Counted from the stretch's first letter, positions 50,732 through 60,517 are shown. The stretch is DNA of 64,000 bases from Sodalis ligni (GCF_016865525.2 NZ_CP075169.1:3100337-3164336); one strand, 5' to 3'. The notes: a model not told the origin generated them from the sequence alone. Program-made: numbers and translations.

Positions 50732-53146
50732 TGACGACCACCCTTGATATTCTCAATAGTGCTAAAGACCTAGATCCGGCTGAGTATCGCGCGTTTTTCT
50801 TCAAAGCAAGGCGCCCATATTTTACGATCTGCGATTTCTTATCGCGACTGAGCAGTCACCCTTGTTAAACGTCATTAAAATCTTCTATTTGCTTGCGCGA
50901 GACGAGGGAAGGCTGGTTGCTCTGGTCCCGATTTATCTTCAAGAATTTCGGTCCGTTGATCCGTTAAGGTTATTGGTTTCCTCCGCTAAGCTCTCGATAG
51001 AATCTGAAGAGCGCGGACTATTTAGTCATTTTATACATTGTACGGACACCACAATACCGATGTTGGGCGATACCCTAGTCTGTATGCCCAAATATTCGAT
51101 GCTCTTACGGGTATCGCACAGGCTGAGCAGGCGCGTTATTTCTGTTTTCTCAATGTACAGGATGGTGTGCTCTTGCGTGAGGCTCAACGTTATGGGCTAG
51201 AGATAAACTACATGGTGGATAAATTTTCAATCGAACTGGATGCTTTTCCGGATTTTGACAGTTTTGTGCAGTCTTTGCCCAAGTACGGGCGTTACGAAAT
51301 GGTACGCCAGCTTCGTATCTTTAACCGCAGCGATGCGAGAGTTCGAATACTTGCTCCTCCCTTTGATAATGAAATTGAGAAACTGGCCCTGTTGTGTTAT
51401 CCGACCGCCAAACGGCTGGGAACGCCCCATTATTGGCCAGAATCACAATTGGCCGTTTTTTGCCGTCTTTGCGGCGATCTGGTTCGCCTTAGCGTCGTAG
51501 AACAGAACGGGCAAATTGTCAGCGGCTTTATCTGCTTCGAGGAAGATGGCGCTCTCCATATCTGGTCGGCAGGCATGGATTATGAGAGTTCCGATTTCAG
51601 CCCTTACACCCTGGGCGCGTCTGCCGTGTATCGCTATGCATTCGAAAGAGGAATTAATCTTATCGAGTGCGGCCGCTTGAATTCCCGCATCAAGACTCAC
51701 TTGGGGTTTAAACCGAAACGACTCTATTCCATCATCAGTCAGGATCTGGGAATATCCGCCGCTACGCAGACTTCTCTGTCTCGACTGAAGCTGGCTTCGC
51801 AACTGGATGGCGAGGTTCGTCTTGCTTCGCATCCCGCCTTTGATGAGTGGTATCTCACCAGTGCCTGGAAAAGTCGAGGTCCAACACGTAGACCTGCGGT
51901 AATAGTACGCGCCGCGACTGAGGCCGATGTGATTCGCGCGATTGTATTTGCCCAGGAGCGAGGCATGGAAGTGAGCGTACGTGGCAGTGGGCACAACTAT
52001 TCCGGTTGTTTTCTTCGCTTTGATACGCTGATGTTGGACATTTCCGGCTTGAAGGGACTTGATATCGATAGCCGGCGCAAGCGCGCCATCGTTGAACCTG
52101 GGGTCAGTAGCGGTCAATTGAGTCATGCACTGGCTTTGCACGGTTTGGCTTTTCCCACAGGGCATGTAAAAGATGTGGGTATCAGCGGATTCCTGTTGGG
52201 GGGAGGGCTCGGAATCAACTGTAGCCAATGGGGAGGGATGAGCGTATTCAACGTACAAGCCCTGGACATTGTCACCGCGGACGGTCGTCTACGGCATGTT
52301 TCCGAAACCCAGGAGCCAGACTTGTTCTGGGCCGCCCGTGGCGCTGGACCCTGTTCGTTTTTTGTTGTGACCCGTTTTTACCTCAGCTGCTACTCACTGC
52401 CTCGGGTAATAACCAACAGCTTATACACGCTACCTTTCACGCATTTGCACGATTTATTGGCGAGGTTTGAAGACGCATCTCCTCCTACAAATCTTCAGGC
52501 GATGGTGTCTGTCAGCCCCCCGACATCGGGTGGCACACCAGCAGCGCTGTTAAATATCTTGGCGTTTGCCGATAGCCCACAACAAGCGCAAGCGCTACGC
52601 GAATCTTTTGAAACCAGCCTGGAGCTGCCACTTACAGCCTTGGCCATCGATCAGCCCTCAAACTTCGAGGCCATTTACGAGCAGTTCAACAACATGGTGG
52701 CATCAAAAAGGTTTTGTGCCGACAATATCCTTACAGATAACACGCAGGAATTGGTTTCCATCCTATCCCGGTATTTTTCAGACGCGCCTTCCCAGCGTAC
52801 CCTTGCAGTGATTCTCTGGCGGGGTGTGACCACCTATCCGCAAGCAGCATTTTCGGCATACGGCAAGTTTTTTGTAACGACCTATGCCCAATGGAACGAT
52901 GCGAAAGATGACAGTATGAATCGAAATTGGTTAAAACGGATGTATGACGAGCTTCAGGAGATTGCCCGCAGCAGTTATATCAATGAGTACGATCTTGAGA
53001 CCAGGGCCGGCGAGACCAGCAGGTGCTTCGCCGCTGAGAACTGGGAGCAACTGCAAAGGCTCCGGCTGGAATACGACCCTGACGGCGTATTTGTTGACGT
53101 GCAGCAGTTGGAGGAGCATGGCGATCAGCCAGGAACAAACAACTAA
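50731..53146 (+). CDS. acyltransferase-FAD oxidase fusion, two frameshifts at the 5' end
   Basis: Two enzyme domains in one chain, about 805 aa when restored. ATG 50731 follows a strong GGAGG. Frame 1 gives MTTTLDILNSAKDLDPAEYR to RRPYF; a missing T near 50819 moves to DLRFLIATEQSPLLNVIKIF; a second shift near 51035 moves to the long frame ending 53146. The first domain (to about 51750) is a GNAT/FemAB-like acyltransferase (VSGFICFEEDGALHIWSAGM, GINLIECGRLNSRIKTHLGF). The second is a BBE-like PCMH FAD oxidase: VRGSGHNYSG with the His used for covalent FAD, then GFLLGGGLGIN and a C-terminal LRLEYDPDGVFVD. The second covalent-FAD Cys is absent. Both domains lie in the uninterrupted frame from 51038. 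Pathway unknown. Confidence 0.75.
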
Positions 53147-53314
53147 ATGGAATGTCAGCGCCTTGGTTCGCCGCGCCAGTCGCTGCAATGACGTGGCTGA
53201 TAAATACGGGGCTAGCGGCGGACATGTGGGATCCAGAGTCCGCCCGCGGTCATATCCGGTGACCTTGAACCAGCTTAAAAGCAGCATAACAAATTTGCCT
53301 CTGCTTTATTGATT

Positions 53315-53342
53315 GGTGCGTATAATGTATATTATGTTAAAT
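53315..53342 (+). other. dif, XerCD chromosome dimer resolution site
   Basis: 28-bp site: XerC arm GGTGCGTATAA, centre TGTATA, XerD arm TTATGTTAAAT. It equals E. coli dif except for one base (C to T at position 7, in the XerC arm). XerCD, activated by FtsK, resolves chromosome dimers here. KOPS-type GGGNAGGG octamers to its left (8415, 30655, 39197, 47714, 49368) all read toward it on the plus strand. Confidence 0.93.
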
Positions 53343-53414
53343 TGAATCTATGGTTTGAAGAACTGATAAAAGCCCGTGCGAATCAGTCAAAACACCCTCC
53401 TCTTATGATGACGA

Positions 53415-53465
53415 TACGTGAAATCTGAAACTAACTGGCTACCATTTCCTTGCAGATTTCACGTA
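53415..53465. repeat. 13-bp perfect inverted repeat beside dif
   Basis: TACGTGAAATCTG (53415-53427) and CAGATTTCACGTA (53453-53465) flank a 25-base spacer. It lies 72 bp right of dif, between convergent genes. No T run, so not a typical terminator; possibly a protein-binding site or the edge of a lost element. Confidence 0.7.
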
Positions 53466-53524
53466 GCGCACCGTTAAATTGATCTTTTCCACTCTGTTTC
53501 TTTTCGTTCACAGCGGGCCTGAAT

Positions 53525-54490
53525 TCAGCGCACCTGGGTCTTTAAAGCAGAACCGTTATGCAGCTCCGGTGACCGCTGGCGACAAACGCTTAGCACCAAC
53601 TGCCGGAGCCAGCGATGAGCCGGATCAACTTCTGAACGCGGATGCCACATCTGCGATACCGTAATCCATTTGGTTTTCACAGGAAGCTCGAAGGCATAGA
53701 GCGTGCCGGAAGCTACGCCATCATTGTCAATACATTGATTTTTAAGAAAAGATTTCGGCACAAGCGCCACCAAATCTGACGCCATGGCCACAGCCAGCGC
53801 GGCGGAAAAGCTCGGCACCACGGCAGCAATCTTCCGTTCCAACCCTAATTCGGCCAGTGCCTCATCTACCGGTCCGCTTATCCGTCCGCGGCGGGAAGCG
53901 ACAACATGCCCGAAAGAAACATATTGCCCGGCTGTCACCTCAGGCAGCAGAGTCAACGGATGGCCCTTTCTTACAATTCCCACGAACCGGTCCTTGAACA
54001 GCATTTGTAAACGTATTTCCGGCCCCATTTCCCCCAAGACGCCTATCTCAAGATCAACCAGTCCTTCGCGTAAAGGCAATGAAGTTTTCTCTGGCTTTGG
54101 CGCAAAACGCAGACGCACCGAAGGCGCTATTAACGCCGCCTGGGTGATAAGCAAAGGACCGAAAACCTCCACAAAACCCTCGTTGGTACGCAGGGTAAAG
54201 GTTCGCGCAAGCGTTGGTAAATCCAGTTCTGCCGTGGAGGGACTCAGTATGGCGCGAGCCTCCGCCACGGCATGCTGAGCGCGTTCGCGTAGCGCTTCGG
54301 CATGAGGCGTTAACACCATGTGACGCCCTGCCCTGACCAGTAACGGATCCCCGGCTACGGTGCGAAGACGGCCGAGGGTTCGGCTCATTGCCGAGGCGCT
54401 TAATCCAAGACGGCGCGCAGCGCCGGCCACGCTTCCCTCGGCAAGAAGCACATCAAGGGCAATGAGTAAATTGAGGTCTGGTTCAGTCAT
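53525..54490 (-). CDS. LysR-type transcriptional regulator
   Basis: LysR-family protein, 321 aa, of the NodD/SyrM-like subgroup that begins DLNLLIALDVLLAEGSVAGA. The HTH is GAARRLGLSASAMSRTLGRL. The effector domain follows (LTLLPEVTAGQYVSFGHVVA). ATG 54490 is chosen from homology; the longer frame adds 16 residues. It is divergent from the short-chain dehydrogenase at 54667 with 176 bp between, a usual regulator-target layout. Inducer unknown. Confidence 0.88.
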   Translation of the reverse strand: MTEPDLNLLIALDVLLAEGSVAGAARRLGLSASAMSRTLGRLRTVAGDPLLVRAGRHMVLTPHAEALRERAQHAVAEARAILSPSTAELDLPTLARTFTLRTNEGFVEVFGPLLITQAALIAPSVRLRFAPKPEKTSLPLREGLVDLEIGVLGEMGPEIRLQMLFKDRFVGIVRKGHPLTLLPEVTAGQYVSFGHVVASRRGRISGPVDEALAELGLERKIAAVVPSFSAALAVAMASDLVALVPKSFLKNQCIDNDGVASGTLYAFELPVKTKWITVSQMWHPRSEVDPAHRWLRQLVLSVCRQRSPELHNGSALKTQVR

Positions 54491-54666
54491 ACCGCATTGT
54501 ATCCTGGCCTGAAAAAGGATCAAAGGCGTCTGATGCATGTTAACAGTGCGGATGCTGCGCCTTCCGCCTGGTATTAAGCATGGTAAAATCCGATGAAATC
54601 ACCAGCCAAAGATGGCCTTGATTCCGGAGTCATCGCCACCAGGCGCAAACCATGAGGAAATGATTG

Positions 54667-55371
54667 ATGACAACACATTCTACGCAGAAGACGGCTCTTC
54701 TCATCGGCGCATCCCGTGGCCTGGGTTTTGCTATGGCTGTGGAGTATCTGCAGCGCGGCTGGCAGGTGGTCGCAACCGGGCGTGATTCTTCGAAAGACCG
54801 GCTTAACCAGATTGCTGAACAGTTTCCCAGCCTGCTGGAAGTTGAGACGGTGGATATTACGGACCCCCGCCAGGTCAATGAATTACACGCACGACTGGCA
54901 CATCGCCGTTTTGATCTGCTGTTTGTGAACGCCGGCGTCAAAAATAACGATGGCGAAACCATAGCGGACGTCTCCACCGATGAGTTTATCAGGGTGATGG
55001 TAACGAACTCTCTGAGCCCGATGCGGGCGATCGAGACGTTGCAGGGTCTTGTTGCGCCCACCGGGACCATTGGCGTGATGTCTTCAGGACAAGGTAGCAT
55101 CACCAATAATACAAACGGTAATTACGAGGTGTATCGGGGCAGCAAAGCAGCGCTGAACATGTTTATGCGCAGCTTTGCCGCGCGGCACAGCGGAGATTCC
55201 CGGACATTGCTGCTTATGGCGCCCGGGTGGGTACGTACGGACATGGGGGGACCGGAAGCACGTTTGAGCATACAAGAAAGCATTCCGGCACTGATAGGCA
55301 CCATCGAGGCGCACGAGGGGCGCTCCGGGTTGCATTATCTTGATTATCTTGGAAAAACCGTACCCTGGTGA
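54667..55371 (+). CDS. short-chain dehydrogenase/reductase
   Basis: SDR-family NAD(P)-dependent oxidoreductase, 234 aa. Cofactor motif LIGASRGLGFAMAVEYLQRG, the NAG motif in LLFVNAGVKNNDGE, catalytic Ser in GVMSSGQGSI, and the YRGSK Tyr-X3-Lys (YEVYRGSKAALNMF), followed by MAPGWVRTDMGGPEA. Substrate unknown. ATG 54667 follows GAGGAAATGATTG; an in-frame TTG lies one codon upstream. Probably controlled by the divergent LysR gene. Confidence 0.88.
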   Translation: MTTHSTQKTALLIGASRGLGFAMAVEYLQRGWQVVATGRDSSKDRLNQIAEQFPSLLEVETVDITDPRQVNELHARLAHRRFDLLFVNAGVKNNDGETIADVSTDEFIRVMVTNSLSPMRAIETLQGLVAPTGTIGVMSSGQGSITNNTNGNYEVYRGSKAALNMFMRSFAARHSGDSRTLLLMAPGWVRTDMGGPEARLSIQESIPALIGTIEAHEGRSGLHYLDYLGKTVPW

Positions 55372-55573
55372 GCAATCGGGTATGTAAAAACGTATCGTCG
55401 TTGTTGCTGACGGCGTCATGGTTGTTGACGGTGATGCCATCATTGGCGCACGTCACGGCAAATCCTTATCTACGGTTTTGATACCTGCGCGATAATATTT
55501 GACAGCGGCGCATACCGGGGATGCGCCGCAGAAGATCATGACAATGGAAAAGAGACCTGACGGCAATCTTTTA

Positions 55574-56398
55574 TCACTGTGATGCCGGCGTCGTGGTGGC
55601 CGCCGGCGTCGTGGTGGCCGCCGGCGTTGTGGTGGTTGCCGGTGTTGTGGTGGCCGCCGGTGTTGTGGTGGTTGCCGGTGTTGTGGTGGCCGCCGGTGTT
55701 GTGGTGGTTGCCGGTGTTGTGGTGGCCGCCGGTGTCGTGGTGGCCGCCGGTGTCGTGGTGGCCGCCGGTGTCGTGGTGGCCGCCGGTGTCGTGGTGGCCG
55801 CCGGTGTCGTGGTGGCCGCCGGTGTCGTGGTGGCCGCCGGCGTTGTGGTGGCCGCCGGTGTCGTGGTGGCCGCCGGTGTCGTGGTGGCCGCCGGTGTCGT
55901 GGTGGCCGCCGGCGTCGTGGTGGCCGCCGGCGTTGTGGTGGCTGCCGGCGTTGCGGTAGTTGCCGGTGTCGGGGTGGGTGCAGGTGTTGCCGCAGCTGTC
56001 TTCTTCTTTGATTTCGCGGCGTCATCCCGTTCGGCAAATACCGGTTTGCCGTTCACTAACGTATAAACGACATGCTTCTCGCTGTCGGGTGTGGTAGTGA
56101 CCTGAACCGAAGGGATGGTGACATGGCCGACCAGCGACCGGGCATAGCCGCCGATCTGATGCTTGCCTGCAGGTACATGCAGCGATACGCTTTCTCCACC
56201 TATCAGTGCCGCTGCGTCGTTACCGTCAACGGTGACGTATACGGTCGAGCCATCGGAGGCCGTTGTGGGGACATCAGTAATAGTGACCAGGGTTTCACCG
56301 GCGGAAAAATCAGAAGCGGATTTATTGGCCGCTTGATTTGCACAGCCTGTCAGCGCAAAGGCAGCCGCAATAGCGGCCAGGGCGAATCGGTTAATCAT
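55574..56398 (-). CDS. lipoprotein with long Thr/Pro/Ala hexapeptide repeat
   Basis: A 274-aa predicted lipoprotein. The signal MINRFALAAIAAAFALTGC has a good lipobox (LTGC), cysteine at residue 19. A domain of about 110 residues follows (TVYVTVDGNDAAALIGGESV, HVPAGKHQIGGYARSLVG), resembling carbohydrate/PEGA-like beta folds. The C-terminal half is about twenty copies of PAATTT, ending PASQ. Such a tail could span the cell wall or be glycosylated; that is inference. Start 56398 is set by the signal peptide. Confidence 0.75.
   Translation of the reverse strand: MINRFALAAIAAAFALTGCANQAANKSASDFSAGETLVTITDVPTTASDGSTVYVTVDGNDAAALIGGESVSLHVPAGKHQIGGYARSLVGHVTIPSVQVTTTPDSEKHVVYTLVNGKPVFAERDDAAKSKKKTAAATPAPTPTPATTATPAATTTPAATTTPAATTTPAATTTPAATTTPAATTTPAATTTPAATTTPAATTTPAATTTPAATTTPAATTTPAATTTPATTTTPAATTTPATTTTPAATTTPATTTTPAATTTPAATTTPASQ
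55590..55965. repeat. 18-bp tandem repeat, about 20 copies
   Basis: Plus-strand unit GCCGCCGGTGTCGTGGTG with small variants (GGC for GGT, GTTGCC for GCCGCC). It encodes PAATTT in the lipoprotein on the minus strand. Copy number could vary between strains by slippage. Confidence 0.9.
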
Positions 56399-56848
56399 TG
56401 AGCGGTATCGTCCTATAAGGTATTTAGTGATCTGGACGTCAATATAACAGAAATCCATATTGAGATGAATGCACCAAAGGGGGAACTAAGAGAATTCTGC
56501 TGTTAGCCGGAAGGATGCTCACGCAATCCGCCGGCGCGATTTACCAGGACAGTATGTATGTTAAACAGCCGATAATGGTATCAAAACATTTCGATCAAAA
56601 GCCATATACCATAAGAGCAATGCTTTTACTGAAACTCATTTTTTTGTTACCGTAAACCCCCTATTTTATAAAGGGATTAATAACAAATCAACTTTGCATA
56701 ATGGATGCTATAGAAATATGAATTTAAATATCTACCAAAGAGCATCAATAATGTTTAAGCGGTTTTTTATCACCTGCCAATATAGCAAAAAATCATGTGA
56801 TGCAATAAACAACCAATTGATACCATTCTATACAGAAGTGTCAGGATA
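56399..56848. other. AT-rich intergenic region
   Basis: A 450-bp gap between the lipoprotein start and the 3' end of eamA. AT-rich in its right half; I see no gene, RNA or operator. Confidence 0.5.
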
Positions 56849-57757
56849 TTAAATCTGATGCGCCGCTTTTCGGTTCATCAAGCGGGGGCCGAAAACATTA
56901 ATCAGCAGCCCCAGCATAATGACGGCAACGCCGATAAATTGCAGGCCATTGAGCATTTCACCCAAAATCAACGCGGCGCTGGTGAGTCCCACAACCGGCA
57001 CAAGCAGCGCAAACGGCGTCACGCGCCAGGTCTCATGGCGGGACAATAGGTTACCCCATAAGCCGTAACCGATAATGGTGGGAATAAAGGCCAGGTAAAT
57101 CAGTGAAAATACCGTGGGCGCCTTGATATTGACGATACTGTCAACGATGGCTTTAGGCCCTTCAAATATCCAGGAACACAATAAAAAGGGAATAACCGGT
57201 ATCAGTGCGCTCCAGACGACCAGAGAAAGAATCGGCGTCTTGGGCGAGTTGATCATAATGATTTTATTGCTGATATTACCAAACGCCCAGAATAGCCCGG
57301 CGGTGAGTGTCAATAACAACCCGAGCGGCGGAATGGCGGACAGCGTATTGGTCATGCCGCCCTCAACCAGTACCCCTATACCCGCCGCCGCGATAAGCGT
57401 ACCCACAATCTGCATGGCCTTGATTTTTTCCGACAGGAAAAACGTGCCCAGAATAATGGTGAAGAAAACCTGGGATTGAAGAATCAATGAGGCGATGCCG
57501 GTGGGCATGCCGATATTGATGGCGCCAAACAGGAAAGCAAACTGCAGGAAGCTGATGGTTAACGCATAAAGCGCCAGCCATTTAAGGGGAATTTTCGGGG
57601 CCGGTATAAAAAAGACGGCCGGAATCGCAACCAGCAGGAACCGCAAACCGCCCAGTAAAAAAGGCGGCATGCCGTGCAGGCCAACCTTGATAATCACAAA
57701 ATTAACGCCCCAGATGACCACCACCAACAGCGCCAACAGCGTATCTTTTACCGACAT
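56849..57757 (-). CDS. eamA: EamA-family amino acid metabolite exporter
   Basis: Ten-helix DMT-superfamily exporter, 302 aa, matching E. coli EamA (O-acetylserine/cysteine exporter, 299 aa): LLALLVVVIWGVNFVIIKVG, FLFGAINIGMPTGIASLILQ, SLIYLAFIPTIIGYGLWGNL, HETWRVTPFALLVPVVGLTS and AALILGE. Two EamA repeats of five helices each are evident. The symbol is by similarity; other DMT exporters are alternatives. Confidence 0.82.
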   Translation of the reverse strand: MSVKDTLLALLVVVIWGVNFVIIKVGLHGMPPFLLGGLRFLLVAIPAVFFIPAPKIPLKWLALYALTISFLQFAFLFGAINIGMPTGIASLILQSQVFFTIILGTFFLSEKIKAMQIVGTLIAAAGIGVLVEGGMTNTLSAIPPLGLLLTLTAGLFWAFGNISNKIIMINSPKTPILSLVVWSALIPVIPFLLCSWIFEGPKAIVDSIVNIKAPTVFSLIYLAFIPTIIGYGLWGNLLSRHETWRVTPFALLVPVVGLTSAALILGEMLNGLQFIGVAVIMLGLLINVFGPRLMNRKAAHQI

Positions 57758-58071
57758 CCCCGGTTCCTTTCACAATAACGACATTAATATTGCCCTATAC
57801 AGGACTTTCGGTCAGCAGGACCATGCGCTGCCGCGGATCAAACGCGTCGCGTTTCTCACGCCATGAATAAAAATACAGGGAAACGACTTCTTTTCTATAG
57901 ACAGTTACCATCGAAAAAGCAGTACAGTATGATGGTCAAGACAAAACTCCGCATCTCAGTCGGAACCGGCTCTTAGGTGTAAAGATTTACCGTACCCATT
58001 AATCTAGTCCAGCAGATAAACAACGCATTTTCCCAGACTGCACAATCTCTTTGGCAACAGATTTGAATGCG
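57758..58071. other. intergenic region left of the broken lipoprotein gene
   Basis: About 310 bp holding the eamA promoter side and the 3' flank of the pseudogene. No gene or clear site recognised. Confidence 0.5.
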
Positions 58072-59034
58072 TTATGGTAGATAGATACCAGCTTCATTAA
58101 CCCATTTCGGTATTGTTTGGATTATTTCCTGACCGCACAACTCTTCGGCTTTGGGGTTATATGTACGCTCGGCTATGCTATGGCATCGTGCAAGACTGGT
58201 ATCTATCATACGAACTATTTCATCCTCTGTGTAGTAAGCACTATGAATGCCTAATTTTAATGCCAATGCCCTTGATAATTGCCCTCTTTCGAGTATAAAA
58301 CATCCTCATTGAACGGTAATTTATTTAATTGATTTTGTATGGCTTTTTCTATTTTATTAGTGGGATGTATCTCTATTCTAACTCTAGTATTTTTCATTAT
58401 GTATTGTTCATTCGGATCAACAACATTAGCTTTTTGGTCAAATATATTCATATATATTTGACCAAACGTATCTTTATTTTCTGCCGCATAAGACAAGTTA
58501 TTTTAAATATTTTTCGCTCACTGTGATTAGCCCCATTTTTGACGATCCGCGAATAATCATTATATATTCTATCGACCTCACCCGGCTTAGCTAGCGTATT
58601 TAAAAAATATCCATCACTTCTACCCAAGGTCCAATTCTATGGATATCATTTGGATACGTTTTTCATTGATTATTTTATTTAAAAGATCATGGGAGCTCTG
58701 ATGATAAAAGGTATATGCCCACATACTATTACCTGGCGTTGCTGTGACTATTTTAAGATAGTCCTGATCCTCATTTCCAGTGGTTTTGACATTCGCCCAT
58801 TCGAACAATGCATAATCACCTGCCGCAGGTGCGACATCATGATCCAGTTTCATCATCGCCATAAGCCCTTCCATTGCTCATTACTTTTGTAGGATTCGTC
58901 TTTTCAAGATGCAGAGTTATCGCTAGAGCAGTGATATTTGGCCCAGTAGGTTGATTGCCTCGATATGCACATCCGCTCAAAGAGCAGGCAATGACAGTGG
59001 TAATTGCAAAATTCCCTAATTGAAATGATCGCAC
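58072..59034 (-). pseudogene. AT-rich lipoprotein gene, several frameshifts
   Basis: Unrecognised family. From 59034, a lipoprotein signal with lipobox LSGC (MRSFQLGNFAITTVIACSLS then GCAYRGN) leads through successive frames: GLMAMMKLDHDVAPAAGDYA and LFEWANVKTTGNEDQDYLKI (58874-58620), SDGYFLNTLAKPGEVDRIYN (about 58610-58510), LSYAAENKDTFGQIYMNIFD and EQYIMKNTRVRIEIHPTNK (58496-58257), then ALKLGIHSAYYTEDEIVRMI to AGIYLP at 58072. At least four single-base shifts; about 320 aa restored. AT-rich compared with neighbours, so probably acquired. No function is proposed. Confidence 0.55.
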
Positions 59035-59305
59035 TACACGCTCCTTTTTAATTGCTGTGTTTTAATCGAACTAAGGATCATCAGTCTATGACAGCCTGAG
59101 TAGCAACCCTTGCTGCCCTGATATGAACACCTCAAGCCGAGTATACCGGCGGGACTTATAGGCAATAATCACGATGCCCCAATAACGGGGACGGGGCCAA
59201 TATTAACTTAATCGGAATTTATCGAAATAAAATTAGCGAATTTTTTTTGTTTTAGGCGTGCGGCGAGGAAAAAGCATTTTTTGAAAAATTTTGGCAGGAA
59301 CAACC
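59035..59305. other. AT-rich intergenic region
   Basis: Contains T-rich stretches (near 59240) but no recognisable gene or operator. Confidence 0.4.
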
Positions 59306-59467
59306 ATGAATGGCTATATCAGTTTACCTTTGAAGCACTCAAAGAAATCACAACACTCTCTGCTTGACCGTCCGACATTTATTAGGGGGATACCTGCTGG
59401 TATCCCCTTCTGTTCTTTCGCATTAAACAGTACGGATGACGTGCTAAAGAGTCAATCCTTGCAATAA
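59306..59467 (+). CDS. possible 53-aa ORF convergent with kdgK
   Basis: ATG preceded by AGGA at seven bases; encodes MNGYISLPLKHSKKSQHSLL and DRPTFIRGIPAGIPF in its first two-thirds. No homologue recognised. The hairpin at 59386 lies inside it, which argues against it. Confidence 0.2.
   Translation: MNGYISLPLKHSKKSQHSLLDRPTFIRGIPAGIPFCSFALNSTDDVLKSQSLQ
59386..59407. terminator. hairpin downstream of kdgK
   Basis: GGGGATACC and GGTATCCCC form a perfect 9-bp stem with a 4-base loop, about 60 bp beyond the kdgK stop. T-rich sequence follows only on the plus strand. Confidence 0.45.
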
Positions 59468-59468
59468 C

Positions 59469-60491
59469 TCACCGGCTCATGCTGGCGCCGCCGCCCTTTT
59501 TCATCACTGAGCGTATTTCAGATTCCTGCACCAGATTTAAATCGCCGCTGACGGTCAATTTTAATACGCTGGCGGCAATGGCAAAATCAATGTCTTCCTG
59601 AGCGCCAAAACCGTGCAGCAATCCATGCATTAAACCGGCGCCAAACGCGTCACCGGCGGCAACGCCTTCCATGACGTGCAAATTGTAGCGGGTGGTTTCG
59701 TAAAACTCGCCGTCTTTAAGCAATAATCCCATCCATTGGCTTTCTTCCACGGAATGGATATTTCTGAGGACGCTGGCCACCGTTTTACAGCCAGGGTACT
59801 TTTTGGTGACGGCAAGCATACCGGCTTTAAATGAATCTTTTTGCTCTATGCCGTGGGACATATCGCCATCGAAGGCTTTAATGCCCAGCGTCGCTTCGAA
59901 ATCTTCATCATTGGCGATACAAATGGTGACATAATTCATCAGCTTGGACATGACCACCTGGGCTTTTTCGGGGGACCACATCTTGCCGCGGTAATTCATA
60001 TCACACACAACCGGAATGTTATGCGCTTTGCAATACACGCAGGCGTCAGTAACAACCTGCTCTAATTCAGATGAAATAGCCGGGGTAATGCCCGAAAAAT
60101 AGAAATAATCAACGCCCCTGAGCAGTTCTTCCCACTGGAACTCATTACGGGCAGCTTCGGCGAAGGAGCTGCCTGCCCGATCGTACACCACATTGCTGGA
60201 ACGTACGCTGGCGCCTTTTTCAAAGAAGTAAATGCCCAGACGGTTGCCGCCGCGTAAAATTTTTGTGGTATCCACGCCGTATTTACGCAACGCGGACAAT
60301 GCGGTTTCTCCCAGCAGATTGCCCGGCAGCTTGGTCAAATAGGCAGCGTCATTGCCCAGGAGGGCTAAAGATACGGCGACATTCGCTTCTGCACCACCAT
60401 AGGTTGCTTCTAAAACATCCGACTGAATGATGCGATTGTTGCCTAGCGGTTTCAATCTAAGCATCATTTCACCAAAAGTTAACACTTTCAT
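59469..60491 (-). CDS. kdgK: 2-keto-3-deoxygluconate kinase-like PfkB kinase
   Basis: PfkB-family sugar kinase, 340 aa, best fitted to KDG kinase: LTFGEMMLRLKPLGNNRIIQ at the start, GGAEANVAVSLALLGNDAAY, the acid-substrate loop YDRAGSSFAEA, and CDMNYRGKMWSPEKAQ. The anion-hole/catalytic motif, normally GAGDAF, reads AAGDAFGAG, keeping the catalytic Asp. KDG phosphorylation is the step after UxuA in hexuronate breakdown, and a uxuA start lies at the window end. A short palindrome precedes the gene. Confidence 0.82.
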   Translation of the reverse strand: MKVLTFGEMMLRLKPLGNNRIIQSDVLEATYGGAEANVAVSLALLGNDAAYLTKLPGNLLGETALSALRKYGVDTTKILRGGNRLGIYFFEKGASVRSSNVVYDRAGSSFAEAARNEFQWEELLRGVDYFYFSGITPAISSELEQVVTDACVYCKAHNIPVVCDMNYRGKMWSPEKAQVVMSKLMNYVTICIANDEDFEATLGIKAFDGDMSHGIEQKDSFKAGMLAVTKKYPGCKTVASVLRNIHSVEESQWMGLLLKDGEFYETTRYNLHVMEGVAAGDAFGAGLMHGLLHGFGAQEDIDFAIAASVLKLTVSGDLNLVQESEIRSVMKKGGGASMSR

Positions 60492-60517
60492 TTCGTTACT
60501 CTATGTTCAATTTAAGG

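Larger units (their letters stand above)
53147..53524. other. non-coding gap containing dif
   Basis: A 378-bp gap between two convergent genes. It holds the dif site (53315) and a 13-bp inverted repeat (53415-53465). No gene seen. Confidence 0.7.

Noticed and set aside
50541..50747. 68-codon frame overlapping the fusion gene start
   Set aside because: Although GAAGGGGG precedes it, its end runs into the coding start of the fusion gene in another frame and shows no homology; the 50603 frame fits coupling better.
55579..56066. Long plus-strand frames of VVVAAG or WWPPVS repeats
   Set aside because: They are the other-frame readings of the 18-bp tandem repeat that encodes the lipoprotein on the minus strand; no start signal and no homology.
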